Part shown: positions 26,428 to 35,691 of the stretch, piece after piece
Layout: the number at the start of each line of letters is the position of its first letter
How positions within the stretch are numbered: position 1 is the first letter of the stretch
Source of the DNA: Luteitalea sp. TBR-22
Lineage (GTDB): Bacteria; Acidobacteriota; Vicinamibacteria; Vicinamibacterales; Vicinamibacteraceae
Assembly (NCBI RefSeq): GCF_016865485.1
Contig: NZ_AP024452.1
Coordinates: 5,044,501 to 5,108,500, forward strand
Direction: 5' to 3'
Length of the DNA stretch: 64,000 nt
Made by a program: the position numbers and the translations under genes
The notes under the pieces: model-generated
The model's input: the letters and a program-made list of their open reading frames with translations, nothing else
Told to the model about the DNA's origin: nothing
Database searches by the model: none

Positions 26428-26614
26428 TCGAACGGTGCGCTTCGGGGAACACGGACCAGGCCGTTCGAGGCCGAAGGCTACCCAGCCGAGTCCGGGTCGC
26501 CGCGCGCGGTGATGCGCGCGAGGTCGAGCGGCTGTCGGCCGGCCGTGGCATGATGTCGCTCGTTTCCGACAGGTGTCCGGCCGGTAGTCCCCTCGCGCAG
26601 GCGATGCGAACTCG
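26428..26614. other. intergenic region without visible gene
   Basis: 187 bp of GC-rich sequence before the RhaT-like gene. I see no ribosome binding site for a small gene and no strong hairpin. Confidence 0.5.
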
Positions 26615-27766
26615 ATGACCCCGAACCCGTTCCTCGGCGTGTTCCTCCATTGGCTCGGAGGCCTGGCCTCCGGCAGCTTCGTCGTCCCTTACCGGTTCGT
26701 GCGGCGCTGGTCCTGGGAGACCTACTGGCTGGCCGGCGGCTTCTTCAGCTGGATCATCATGCCGTGGGTGATGGCGCTGCTGAACACGCACGACCTGCTC
26801 GCCGTGCTCGGCGAGACGCCCTCCTCCACCCTGTTCTACTGCGCGTTCTTCGGCATGCTGTGGGGCGTCGGCAACCTGACGTTCGGCCTCTCGGTGCGAT
26901 ACCTCGGCGTCGGCCTCGGCATGGCGATGGTGCTCGGGTGGTGTGCGGTGGTGGGCACGCTCGCCGAGCCGTGGTACCTGGGCGAGTTCAGCGAGAAGCT
27001 GATCGTGCCCTTCCACGGCAACATCATCCTGCTGGGAGTGGCCGCCTGCCTCGCCGGCGTCTTCATCACCGGGCTGGCGGGTCGCACCAAGGAGCTCGAG
27101 CTGCCAGCCGACCAGAAGCTCGGGCAGGTGGTGGAGTTCGACTTCCGCAAGGGCGTGATGGTCGCTGCCGTGTCGGGCGTGTTCAGCGCGTGCTTCGCGT
27201 TCGGCCTGGCGAGCGGCAACCCGATCAAGGCGATCACGTTGCAGCACGGCACCGACACGATCTGGCAGGGCCTGCCGGTGCTGGTCGTGGTGCTGGCCGG
27301 CGGCTTCGTCACCAACGCGGCCTGGTGCCTGTACCTGAACGTGAGGAACGGGACGGGCTTCCAGTACGCCAGCAGCGAGATCCGCCAAGCCTCGCCACCC
27401 GCGGCGCTGTCGGCCGGCTTCGGCGAGGGCGGCCCGGTGGCGCACGTGCCCGCCGACGGACGCAAGGACCCGACGCCGGTGCCGCTGGTCTGGAACTACG
27501 TGTTCAGCGCGGCGGCCGGGATCCTGTGGTACCTGCAGTTCTTCTTCTACTCGATGGGCGAGACGCAGATGGGCGCGTACAAGTTCTCGAGCTGGACGCT
27601 GCACATGGCGAGCATCATCATCTTCGCCACCATCTGGGGCGTGCTGCTGAAGGAATGGCGCGGCGCGAGCCCGAAGGCGATGCGCCTGCTGCGGCTCGGG
27701 GTCGCCACCCTCCTGCTCTCCACCATCATCGTCGGCTACGGCAACTACCTCGGCGCCACCCCGTAG
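26615..27766 (+). CDS. RhaT-family sugar/proton symporter
   Basis: A 383-residue inner-membrane protein with about ten hydrophobic segments. The opening GVFLHWLGGLASGSFVVPY and the YLGVGLGMAMVLGWCAVVGT block match the L-rhamnose/H+ symporter RhaT. Substrate is probably a deoxysugar or other sugar, but no rhamnose catabolic genes are nearby, so rhamnose is not assured. The neighbouring arylsulfatase may belong to the same polysaccharide-use program. Confidence 0.8.
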   Translation: MTPNPFLGVFLHWLGGLASGSFVVPYRFVRRWSWETYWLAGGFFSWIIMPWVMALLNTHDLLAVLGETPSSTLFYCAFFGMLWGVGNLTFGLSVRYLGVGLGMAMVLGWCAVVGTLAEPWYLGEFSEKLIVPFHGNIILLGVAACLAGVFITGLAGRTKELELPADQKLGQVVEFDFRKGVMVAAVSGVFSACFAFGLASGNPIKAITLQHGTDTIWQGLPVLVVVLAGGFVTNAAWCLYLNVRNGTGFQYASSEIRQASPPAALSAGFGEGGPVAHVPADGRKDPTPVPLVWNYVFSAAAGILWYLQFFFYSMGETQMGAYKFSSWTLHMASIIIFATIWGVLLKEWRGASPKAMRLLRLGVATLLLSTIIVGYGNYLGATP

Positions 27767-27909
27767 CTGCCGGCCGGCGACACGCACTGTCATTTCTGCC
27801 AGTAGTGCCCCTGTCTCGCTCCCGCTAGCCTCGTCACCGGAACGCCAGGTCCGCGTGGCCACCCCGTCGTCGCGACGGGACGGACCGGGCCTGCAGGAGG
27901 AGTGGAGAC

Positions 27910-30291
27910 GTGACGCGCTCGACACGGTGGTACCTGGGCCTCGCGCTGTGCGCCGTGAGCGCCTGCGCCGCCCCACCCGCGCCGCAAGGACCGGCGGCCT
28001 CGTCCACGCCGGCCGCCGGCAGCGCGCTGGATCGCACGACCCTGCCGATCGCGGACCCGGCATATCCCGCGAGCAGCGTCCTCGAGGCCAGCAAGGCCAC
28101 GCCGCCGGCGCGGTTCGAGGTGAAGGCCCCGAAGGACGCGCCCAACGTGGTCGTGGTGCTGCTCGACGACTTCGGCTTCGGGCAGTCGAGCACGTTCGGC
28201 GGCGCCATCGAGATGCCGAACCTCGATCGCCTCGCCGGTGACGGCCTCCGGTACAACAACTTCCATGTGGCGGCGCTCTGCTCGCCGACCCGCGTCGCGC
28301 TGCAGACCGGACGCAACCACCACTCGGCCAATGCCGGCGCGGTGATGGACATCGCGACGGCGTTCCCCGGCAACACCGGCAACCGCCCGAACAGCATCAC
28401 GCCGCTGGCCGAGATCCTGCGCCTGAACGGCTACAGCACCGGCGCCTTCGGCAAGTACCACGAGACGGCGCCGTGGGAGGTCAGCCCGTCCGGGCCGACC
28501 GACCGGTGGCCGACGCGCTCCGGGTTCGACAAGTTCTACGGGTTCATCGGCGGCGAGACCAACCAGTGGGCGCCGACGCTCTACGACGGCCTCACGCGCA
28601 TCGAGGCGCCGGCCGATCCGAACTACCACTTCATGACCGACATGACCACCCAGGCCATCTCCTGGGTGCGCCAGCAGCAGGGCCTCACGCCGGATCGGCC
28701 GTTCTTCCTGTACTTCGCGCCGGGCGCCACGCACGCGCCGCACCACGTGCCCGCCTCGTACATCAGGAAGTACAAGGGTCGCTTCGACAAGGGCTGGGAT
28801 GCCTACCGCGAGGAGACGCTGGCGCGGCAGAAGAAGCTGGGCGTCGTGCCCGAGAACACGCAACTGGCGCCCAAGCCCGCGGCCATCAAGGACTGGAATG
28901 CGCTGACGCCCGACGAGCAGCGCCTGTTCGCGCGGCAGATGGAAGTGTTCGCCGGCTTCGGCGAACAGACCGACGCGGAGATCGGGAGGCTGATCGCGGC
29001 CATCGACGAACTCGGCGAGACCGACAACACGCTGGTCGTCTACATCGTCGGCGACAACGGCGCCAGCCCCGAGGGCGGCCTCGGCGGCGTGGTCAACGAG
29101 ATGGCGTTCTTCAATGCCGTGCCCGAGACGCTCGGCGAGCAGCTGAAGATGATCGACCAGCTCGGTGGGCCGAACACCTACGCACACTATGCGGCCGGCT
29201 GGGCCATCGCCGGCAACACGCCGTTCCAGTACGGCAAGCAGGTGGCGTCGACGTTCGGTGGCAACCAGAACCCGATGGTCATCAAGTGGCCGAAGCGGAT
29301 CACGGACAAGGGCGGCGTGCGCTCGCAGTTCCACCACGTGATCGACATCGCCCCGACCATCCTCGAGGCGGCCGGCCTGCCGCAGCCGACGCGCGTCAAC
29401 GGCATCGCGCAGCGCCCGATGGAAGGCACGAGCCTGCTGTACACGTTCGCCGACGCGAAGGCGCCGAGCACGCACACGACGCAGTACTTCGAGATCGGCG
29501 GCAACCGCGGCATCTACCACGATGGCTGGTTCGCCGGCACGGTGCATCGCGCCCCCTGGGAGCAGAAGCCGCGGGCGCCGCTGGCCGACGACAAGTGGGA
29601 GCTCTATCGCGTGACCGAGGACTTCAGCGCCTCGCGCGATCTCGCCGCGAGCAACCCGGCCAGGCTGAAGGAACTGCAGGCCCTCTTCTTGACCGAGGCC
29701 GCGAAGTATCAGGTGCTGCCCATCGACGACCGCAGCGTCGAGCGCATGGATCCGGCCGTCGCCGGCCGGCCCGACCTGATGGGTGGCCGCACGTCGCTGA
29801 CGCTGTATCCGGGCGCGGTGGCGATGGCCGAGAACGCGTTCATCAACGTGAAGAACCGGTCGCACTCGATCACGGCCACCATCGACGTGGCCGGCGGCAA
29901 GGGCGACGGCGTCATCCTCGCGCAGGGAGGCCGCTTCTCGGGCTGGAGCCTGTACGTGAAGGACGGCCGCCCGATGTACGCCTACAACTGGCTGGGACGC
30001 GAGATCTACCGCGTGGCGGGCACCGAGCGACTGCCGGCCGGACCGGCGACGATCCGCTACGACTTCGCGTACGACGGCGGCGGCCGCGGCAAGGGCGGCA
30101 CGGGCACGCTGACCGTCAACGGCAAGAAGGTCGGCGAAGGACGCATCGAGAAGACGATCCCGAACACGTTCTCGCCGGACGAAGGCGCGACCGTCGGCGT
30201 CGACGACGAGACGGTGGTGACCGACGACTACAAGCCGATCACCAACCGGTTCACCGGCACGCTGCGCAAGATCGTCGTCGAGGTGAAGTAG
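27910..30291 (+). CDS. arylsulfatase lipoprotein
   Basis: A 793-residue sulfatase from a GTG preceded by AGGAGGAG. The signal peptide ends in lipobox AVSAC (Cys19). The catalytic domain has LLDDFGFG and the formylglycine site C-S-P-T-R near residue 123, followed by GRNHH and GKYHE, all expected in large arylsulfatases. The domain is followed by about 200 residues of beta-sandwich-like sequence (ITATIDVAGGKGDGVILAQG), also normal for this subfamily. It is larger than the sulfatase at 560 and not closely related. Substrate is unknown. Confidence 0.9.
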   Translation: MTRSTRWYLGLALCAVSACAAPPAPQGPAASSTPAAGSALDRTTLPIADPAYPASSVLEASKATPPARFEVKAPKDAPNVVVVLLDDFGFGQSSTFGGAIEMPNLDRLAGDGLRYNNFHVAALCSPTRVALQTGRNHHSANAGAVMDIATAFPGNTGNRPNSITPLAEILRLNGYSTGAFGKYHETAPWEVSPSGPTDRWPTRSGFDKFYGFIGGETNQWAPTLYDGLTRIEAPADPNYHFMTDMTTQAISWVRQQQGLTPDRPFFLYFAPGATHAPHHVPASYIRKYKGRFDKGWDAYREETLARQKKLGVVPENTQLAPKPAAIKDWNALTPDEQRLFARQMEVFAGFGEQTDAEIGRLIAAIDELGETDNTLVVYIVGDNGASPEGGLGGVVNEMAFFNAVPETLGEQLKMIDQLGGPNTYAHYAAGWAIAGNTPFQYGKQVASTFGGNQNPMVIKWPKRITDKGGVRSQFHHVIDIAPTILEAAGLPQPTRVNGIAQRPMEGTSLLYTFADAKAPSTHTTQYFEIGGNRGIYHDGWFAGTVHRAPWEQKPRAPLADDKWELYRVTEDFSASRDLAASNPARLKELQALFLTEAAKYQVLPIDDRSVERMDPAVAGRPDLMGGRTSLTLYPGAVAMAENAFINVKNRSHSITATIDVAGGKGDGVILAQGGRFSGWSLYVKDGRPMYAYNWLGREIYRVAGTERLPAGPATIRYDFAYDGGGRGKGGTGTLTVNGKKVGEGRIEKTIPNTFSPDEGATVGVDDETVVTDDYKPITNRFTGTLRKIVVEVK

Positions 30292-30329
30292 AGCGACGGG
30301 GTGACGCGTGCTACGATCCCGATCCGCGC

Positions 30330-30406
<77 letters not shown>

Positions 30407-30557
30407 ACTCGCCACGCGAGTTGGCCGCGCCCGGAGCACGTCAGGCACTCGGCTCCGGTCTGCGACCTCGCCGTCGTGCTCGACTCCCTCCGGGCGCGTC
30501 AGGCCCTCTGCTCCGGGTCTGCCACTTCGCCATCGTGCTCGACTGCCTCCGGGGTCG
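30407..30557 (+). repeat. tRNA-Arg(TCG) 3'-tail repeats with linkers
   Basis: A 73-nt linker (30407-30479) after the CCA leads to an exact 19-nt copy of the tRNA tail (30480-30498), then a second, degenerate copy at 30539-30557. The linker starts with a hairpin, AACTCGCCACGCGAGTT, continued from the CCA, and carries the box GGCTCCGGTCTGCGACCTCG (30451-30470). The layout and linker sequence match those at tRNA-Arg(CCG) and tRNA-Lys(CTT). The next gene ends at 30681; the 123 bp between show nothing else. Confidence 0.85.
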
Positions 30558-30680
30558 TCCGGGTCCTGAAGTGAGCATCTTCGGCTGGGCCCGACCGGCT
30601 GGCGTGTGCGGGCTCGTTCCTTGTCCCTGTGCGCCCGGTCCCTTGTCCCTGGCCGCCCTTGTCACTTGCGTACTCGTCCC

Positions 30681-31061
30681 TCATCCCTTGCCCGTGGCGC
30701 CCGTCAGCACCATCAGTCCGGGCACGATGAAGACCAGCGCGAACGGCTCGCGCGACAGGAACCAGGCCCACACGCCGAACAACGTGTAGGCCAGCCCCAC
30801 CAGCCGTGCCGCACGCATGTGCGGCGCATGGCCGCGCAGCACCTGCACGAACGCGATCGCGGCGATGAGGCCGAACGTGACGATCGCCACGCCGCCGAAC
30901 TGCCACCCGATCTGCAGGCCGCGGATCGTCTGGGCCGGGACGTGCGCCTGCTCGAGCACCTGCCGTTGCGCCGGCCACCCGAGCAGCGTGTGGGGGATGG
31001 CGCTCAGCAGCATCACGATCGAGCCGACGAGACCGACGAGGAGGCGGGGCCGGGCGGGCAT
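30681..31061 (-). CDS. small integral membrane protein of unknown function
   Basis: A 126-residue protein with four hydrophobic segments (about 8-26, 48-70, 82-100, 105-122). No motif allows a function. It follows the Tricorn-like gene by 42 bp on the same strand and may share its transcript. Confidence 0.6.
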   Translation of the reverse strand: MPARPRLLVGLVGSIVMLLSAIPHTLLGWPAQRQVLEQAHVPAQTIRGLQIGWQFGGVAIVTFGLIAAIAFVQVLRGHAPHMRAARLVGLAYTLFGVWAWFLSREPFALVFIVPGLMVLTGATGKG

Positions 31062-31103
31062 GCGCGCGATTGTAGACGAAGGTTCACGGCCCGCATCGCG
31101 GCG

Positions 31104-34100
31104 TCAACGTGACGTGCTCTTCGACACCACCGGCGCGCGCTTGTCGGGATACGGCGGCACGACCACCGGTGGCACCGGCGCGGCGGCCATGCGATCGCGC
31201 AGCCAGGCGATGGCGGCGTCGAGCTGCGCATCCGCGCCGTTCCACGTCGCCCGCGGCAGGTTGTCGACGACCACGTCCGGTTCGACGCCGTGCCCCTCGA
31301 TCAGCCAGTTGCCGTCGGCGCCGAACACGCCGGTGTCGGGCACCGACGCGATGCCGCGATCGAGCAGGCCGCTGCCACCGGAGCCCCAGATCTCGCCGCC
31401 CCAGGTGCGCGTGCCGATCACCACGCCCAGCCCGAGTCGACGCACGCCCTCGGCGAAGGCCTCGCCATCGGAGGCGGTCTCCTGATCCACCAGCACCGCG
31501 ATGTGCCCCCGGTACGCATACGGCATGTTGGCCTGGGGCGCGCCGACCCGCGGCTGCCAGTAGAACCACGCCTGTCGCAGCAATCGCGACAGGATCCAGC
31601 TGTCGATGTTGCCCCCCGTGTTGCGTCGCAGGTCGATCACGAGTCCCTCGCGGCCGTGCACCGGGTAGAACGCCCGCTGCCACTCGGCCATGTCGGCCGC
31701 GCTCATCGCGCGCAGGTGCACGTACCCGATGCGGTCGCCTGACGCCTCCTCGACGCGATGGCGACGCTCGAGCTCCCAGGCGCGATAGCGGAGTTCGGCC
31801 TCGCGCTTGAGGGAGATCGGGCGTACCACCACGTCGCGCACCAGGCCGGTGTCGCCGGCGACGACGCGGAGGCGGACGTCCTTGTCGACCGCGTCCCGCA
31901 GGAGCAACGTGATGTCGTCGGGCACGAGGACGCTGACGCCGTCCACCGCGGTGATCACGTCGCCCTCGCGGACGTCGGCCTGCGGCAGCGCGAGCGGGCT
32001 GCGCTCGCCGGGCAGATCGGGGTCGCCCACGTGGAGGCGCGTCACACGGTAGCCGCCGCGGGCCTCGTCGCGCTCGAGGACGGCCCCGAGCGACGCGAAG
32101 GTCACGTCGGCGGCCTTGGGCAGGTCGCCGCCACGCACGAACATGTGCAGGGCCGAGAGTTCGCCGACCATCTGCCCGATGACGTCGCCGAGCTCGGCGC
32201 GGTCGGTCACGCGCGCCACCAGCGGCTCGTAGCGCTCGCGCATGCCCGCCCAGTCGACGCCGTGCATCCGGCGATCGTAGAAGCCATCCCGCTGCTGCCG
32301 CCACGCGTCGACGAAGATCTGCCGCCACTCGGCGCGCGGCTCGACCGTCATCGTCCAGTCGGCCAGCGACACGGCCGCGCGCGGCAGGTCGGCCGGGATC
32401 GAGCCGTCGGCCGGCACCACGCAGTGCTCGTCGCCCTTGACCACCAGCAGCGTCGAGCGATCGAGCGACAGCTCGAATCGATCGACGCCGGTCGCGATTG
32501 TCTCGAGCGTGCGGCGGTCGTCGATCGGCATCATCCGCAGCGACTTGCGCGCGCTCGCGCCTGCCTCCCAGGAGAGGAAGTAGAGGCGCTGCCCGTCGGT
32601 GTCGAGGCTCGCGTAGTTGCCGGGCACCAGCGGCACGTCCGAGACGCGCGTCGCCAGGCCCTCCAGGTCGATGCGCCCGTCGTTCGGGCCGGCGATGGCC
32701 AGCGGATCACGGCCGGGCACGGCGCGCTCCTCGCGCGTCGCGAAGCGCGAGCGGGCGTCACGGCGCAGCGCCAGCTGGTAGACGCGCGTCTGCCGGTCGA
32801 AGAACGGCTCCGGCTGCCGCGGTCCCCAGGGCGAGACGACCAGGCTGTCGAACGTGCGGTCCGAGAGGAAGTAGAGCCACGCGCCGTCGGGACTCCACGC
32901 CGGGCTGTAGCTGTCGAAGCGATCGGTGGTGACCACGTGCGCGCGCCCGTCGGCGACGCCGTAGATCCAGATGCGGCTCATGCCGTTGGCGCCGGGCTGC
33001 ACGTACGCCAGCCAGCGGCCGTCGGCCGACCACCGCAGGTCGCGGAACGCGCCCATCGTGCCCGTGGCCACCAGCCGACCGGCACCGGTGGCAATCTCGT
33101 GGACCCACAGCTGCTGGTCGGCGTCCTGGTGGGCCACGAACCGTCCGTCCGGCGACGGGGTGACGTCGCGTCGCGTCGTGGCACCCTCGCGGGTCACGGC
33201 CGTGAACGTGGGCTGGGCGGCGGTGGACGCGGCGGCGGCCCCCGCCGATGACGTCGCGGCGGGTCCCGAGTGGAGGCGAGGCACGCTCCACGTCCACACC
33301 TCCACCTCGCCGGCGCGGTCGGCGGCGGCGATCAGCGTCTTGCCGTCGGGCAGCAGCCGCGCGTCGCGGTAGCGCACGCCGGGCTCCCGGGCAACGCTCG
33401 TCACGGCCCCCTTCTTCACCGGCGCGGTGAACACCTGTCCGCGGGCCGTGATGACGAGGCGGTCGCCGCTGGGCGACAGGTGCGTCGACGAGATCCACTC
33501 GGCCGGGGCCGCGATGGTCCTGACGCGGTCGCGAGCCCGGGCGCCGGGCAGGCGCACCGGCACGAGCACGTCCTCGCCGTTGGTGACGTCGAGGACCCGC
33601 AGGTCGGCGCCGAGCTGGTAGACGACGCGGCCGTTGCGCATCGACGGCGACAGCACATCGAAGTCGAGGTGGTGGGTGTGCTGGCGAGGGTCGGTGCCGT
33701 CGGGGCGCATCGACCAGACGTTCATGGTGCCGTCGCGGTCGCTCACGAAGTACACGCGTCCGCGCCACGGCATCGGCGCGCGGCTCGTGCCGGCGTGGTC
33801 GGCGGTGAGCGGCGTGGCTTCCGGATCGCCGGGACGCAGGCGCCAGATGGACTGCGCGCCGCCGCCCTCGTACCGCTTGGTGAAGCTGCCCTGGAAGGCG
33901 TATCGCGTGAAGTAGAAGGTGCCGCCGAGGTCCCACTCGCCGTCGCTGGCCAGGGCGAGCGGCACGGGCGCGACGGCCCGCGACTCGGGGTCGATGCGCA
34001 TCAACTGCACGCCGGGCAGGGCCGAGTGCCGACGCGTCGCGTAGAGCACGTCGCCGTCGGCCGTCCAGCCGACGACCAGCGCCTGCTCGCCCTCGTAGGT

Positions 34101-34424
34101 CAGGCGCCGGGGGGTGGCGCCGGATTCGAGGCCCATGACGTACACTTCAGTTGGCCCGTCGACGGTCGCCGAGTACGCCACGCGCGTGCCATCGGGCGAC
34201 ACGGCGGGGTGCGATTCCTCGCCGGGCGCGCTGGTCACCTTGACGGCGTCGCCGCCGCGCAGTGGCACGCGCCACACGTCCCCCTCCGCCGTGAACAGCA
34301 CCCCATCGTCGGACAGCGTTGGGAACCGGGCGTAGGTGCGCTCGTCGACCGCCGCGGCCACGCCTGCCCGGGCCAGCAGCAGGGCAAGGAGGAGGGCGGG
34401 GCCGAAGGAGGGATGTCGACGCAT
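31104..34424 (-). CDS. Tricorn-like S41 peptidase with beta-propeller domains
   Basis: A 1,106-residue exported protease. After a signal peptide (about 1-26) come propeller repeats (SPDGTRVAYSA, SADGRWLAYV) filling roughly residues 30-650, then a Tricorn-type C1 region, a PDZ domain with REGDVITAVDGVSV near 880, and the S41 catalytic core with ETASDGEAF near 980, where Ser is the nucleophile. The order matches archaeal Tricorn and bacterial homologues that trim peptides. With its signal peptide it should act outside the cytoplasm. The start at 34424 is chosen for the signal peptide; upstream frame has no ribosome binding site. Confidence 0.88.
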   Translation of the reverse strand: MRRHPSFGPALLLALLLARAGVAAAVDERTYARFPTLSDDGVLFTAEGDVWRVPLRGGDAVKVTSAPGEESHPAVSPDGTRVAYSATVDGPTEVYVMGLESGATPRRLTYEGEQALVVGWTADGDVLYATRRHSALPGVQLMRIDPESRAVAPVPLALASDGEWDLGGTFYFTRYAFQGSFTKRYEGGGAQSIWRLRPGDPEATPLTADHAGTSRAPMPWRGRVYFVSDRDGTMNVWSMRPDGTDPRQHTHHLDFDVLSPSMRNGRVVYQLGADLRVLDVTNGEDVLVPVRLPGARARDRVRTIAAPAEWISSTHLSPSGDRLVITARGQVFTAPVKKGAVTSVAREPGVRYRDARLLPDGKTLIAAADRAGEVEVWTWSVPRLHSGPAATSSAGAAAASTAAQPTFTAVTREGATTRRDVTPSPDGRFVAHQDADQQLWVHEIATGAGRLVATGTMGAFRDLRWSADGRWLAYVQPGANGMSRIWIYGVADGRAHVVTTDRFDSYSPAWSPDGAWLYFLSDRTFDSLVVSPWGPRQPEPFFDRQTRVYQLALRRDARSRFATREERAVPGRDPLAIAGPNDGRIDLEGLATRVSDVPLVPGNYASLDTDGQRLYFLSWEAGASARKSLRMMPIDDRRTLETIATGVDRFELSLDRSTLLVVKGDEHCVVPADGSIPADLPRAAVSLADWTMTVEPRAEWRQIFVDAWRQQRDGFYDRRMHGVDWAGMRERYEPLVARVTDRAELGDVIGQMVGELSALHMFVRGGDLPKAADVTFASLGAVLERDEARGGYRVTRLHVGDPDLPGERSPLALPQADVREGDVITAVDGVSVLVPDDITLLLRDAVDKDVRLRVVAGDTGLVRDVVVRPISLKREAELRYRAWELERRHRVEEASGDRIGYVHLRAMSAADMAEWQRAFYPVHGREGLVIDLRRNTGGNIDSWILSRLLRQAWFYWQPRVGAPQANMPYAYRGHIAVLVDQETASDGEAFAEGVRRLGLGVVIGTRTWGGEIWGSGGSGLLDRGIASVPDTGVFGADGNWLIEGHGVEPDVVVDNLPRATWNGADAQLDAAIAWLRDRMAAAPVPPVVVPPYPDKRAPVVSKSTSR

Positions 34425-34735
34425 GACGCCTGCGCGACAGGCCATTGCAAGGATGGGCGCAGGCCGGCCGGCGGGAGCGGCGGGCCAGACGCCAGGGAGC
34501 ACAGCGCCGGCCGCGAGCCGAGCGCGGCTGCAAAAAAGCCTTTGATTCGCTTCAAGAAGTCACGATTGGACGTCGATTCGCCACTCATGGCTGGGGTGGG
34601 TGGACGCCTCGCCGGAGCGGCCAGGGATGTGAGCGGGGTGCCGGCCGTTCGTCGCGGGTGTCGGCCAGTTGGCTCAGCCGTATCACGCGATTCGGGTCAC
34701 CACAGCCCAACGGCTAGCTGTACAGGTCCGGTGCC
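34425..34735. other. intergenic region between divergent genes
   Basis: About 310 bp separates the Tricorn-like gene from the plus-strand gene at 34736. It should hold both promoters. I see no convincing -35/-10 pair, palindrome or small coding sequence. Confidence 0.5.
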
Positions 34736-35668
34736 ATGACGGATGCTCACGGCGGAGTGACTGGGTCGAACCGTGGCAGGTGGGTCAGGTGGGTCGGGGC
34801 GTTGGTCGTGTCGTGCCTGGTGGCGTCGGGCGAGGTCCACGGCCAGGAGTCGACGGGCACGCTCGCAGAAGCGATGGCCGAGCACATGGACGGCGCCCAG
34901 CCGTCCCGCGATCAGTTCACCAACCCGGCGCCGCGGCGCGGCGCCAACGTGCTCGGCGCGGTGGGCGACTCCTTCCGGTTGCTCACCATGCAGCACGCCA
35001 TTCGCATCGGGTTCCAGGAGAAGACCCGCCGCGAGCTCGACGGCCCGTTCTTCAAGGACTACGCGAACTCCGTCCGCGTGCCCCACACCTGGGGCGATGG
35101 CGACGGGTGGGTGGTGAACTACCTGGGCCACCCGGCGCAGGGCGCGACCTCCGGCTGGGTGTGGATCAACAACGATCCCGGCGCCGAGCAGGCCACGCTG
35201 GGCCTCTCCAGGCGCTACTGGACGAGCCGCGCCCGGGCGCTCGCCTGGAGCGCCGCCTACAGCACGCAGTTCGAGATCGGTCCCTACAGCGAGGCGTCGA
35301 TCGGCAACGTCGGACTCGACCCGAAGACCACGGGGTGGACCGACTACGTGGCGACGCCGCTCGGCGGCTTCGCGATGATCATCGCCGAAGACGCCATCGA
35401 CCAGCACTTCCTGGTGTGGCTCGAACGGCGCACGCGCCAGAAGCCGTTGCGGGCGATCGTCCGATCGTTTGCCACCCCCAACCGCTCGATGGCCAACCTG
35501 GCGAGCGGCCGCTGGCCGTGGCATCGCGAGGGCCGTCCACTCGGTGAGCTGGGCCGGCGCCCGCGCAACGAGTTCATCACCACGCAGGCCGAGCCGGTCG
35601 CCCCCCGCGGCACCGCCGTGGCCATCGGCGCGCCGGCGCCCGAAGGCCTCGTCATTCCGGAAAGGTAG
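34736..35668 (+). CDS. exported protein of unknown function, probably envelope-associated
   Basis: A 310-residue protein with a signal peptide (about 15-37, ending EVHGQ). The central part is rich in W, Y, H and G (PHTWGDGDGW, NYLGHPAQGATSG, SGWVWINND) and has short putative barrel strands and loops. I do not recognise a characterised family. The pattern is like large-loop outer-membrane proteins of the DUF3943 type, but this is only a suggestion. It converges on the PQQ dehydrogenase gene with 23 bp between stops. Confidence 0.55.
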   Translation: MTDAHGGVTGSNRGRWVRWVGALVVSCLVASGEVHGQESTGTLAEAMAEHMDGAQPSRDQFTNPAPRRGANVLGAVGDSFRLLTMQHAIRIGFQEKTRRELDGPFFKDYANSVRVPHTWGDGDGWVVNYLGHPAQGATSGWVWINNDPGAEQATLGLSRRYWTSRARALAWSAAYSTQFEIGPYSEASIGNVGLDPKTTGWTDYVATPLGGFAMIIAEDAIDQHFLVWLERRTRQKPLRAIVRSFATPNRSMANLASGRWPWHREGRPLGELGRRPRNEFITTQAEPVAPRGTAVAIGAPAPEGLVIPER

Positions 35669-35691
35669 GGCGCGGTGTCCCACCGCGCCGT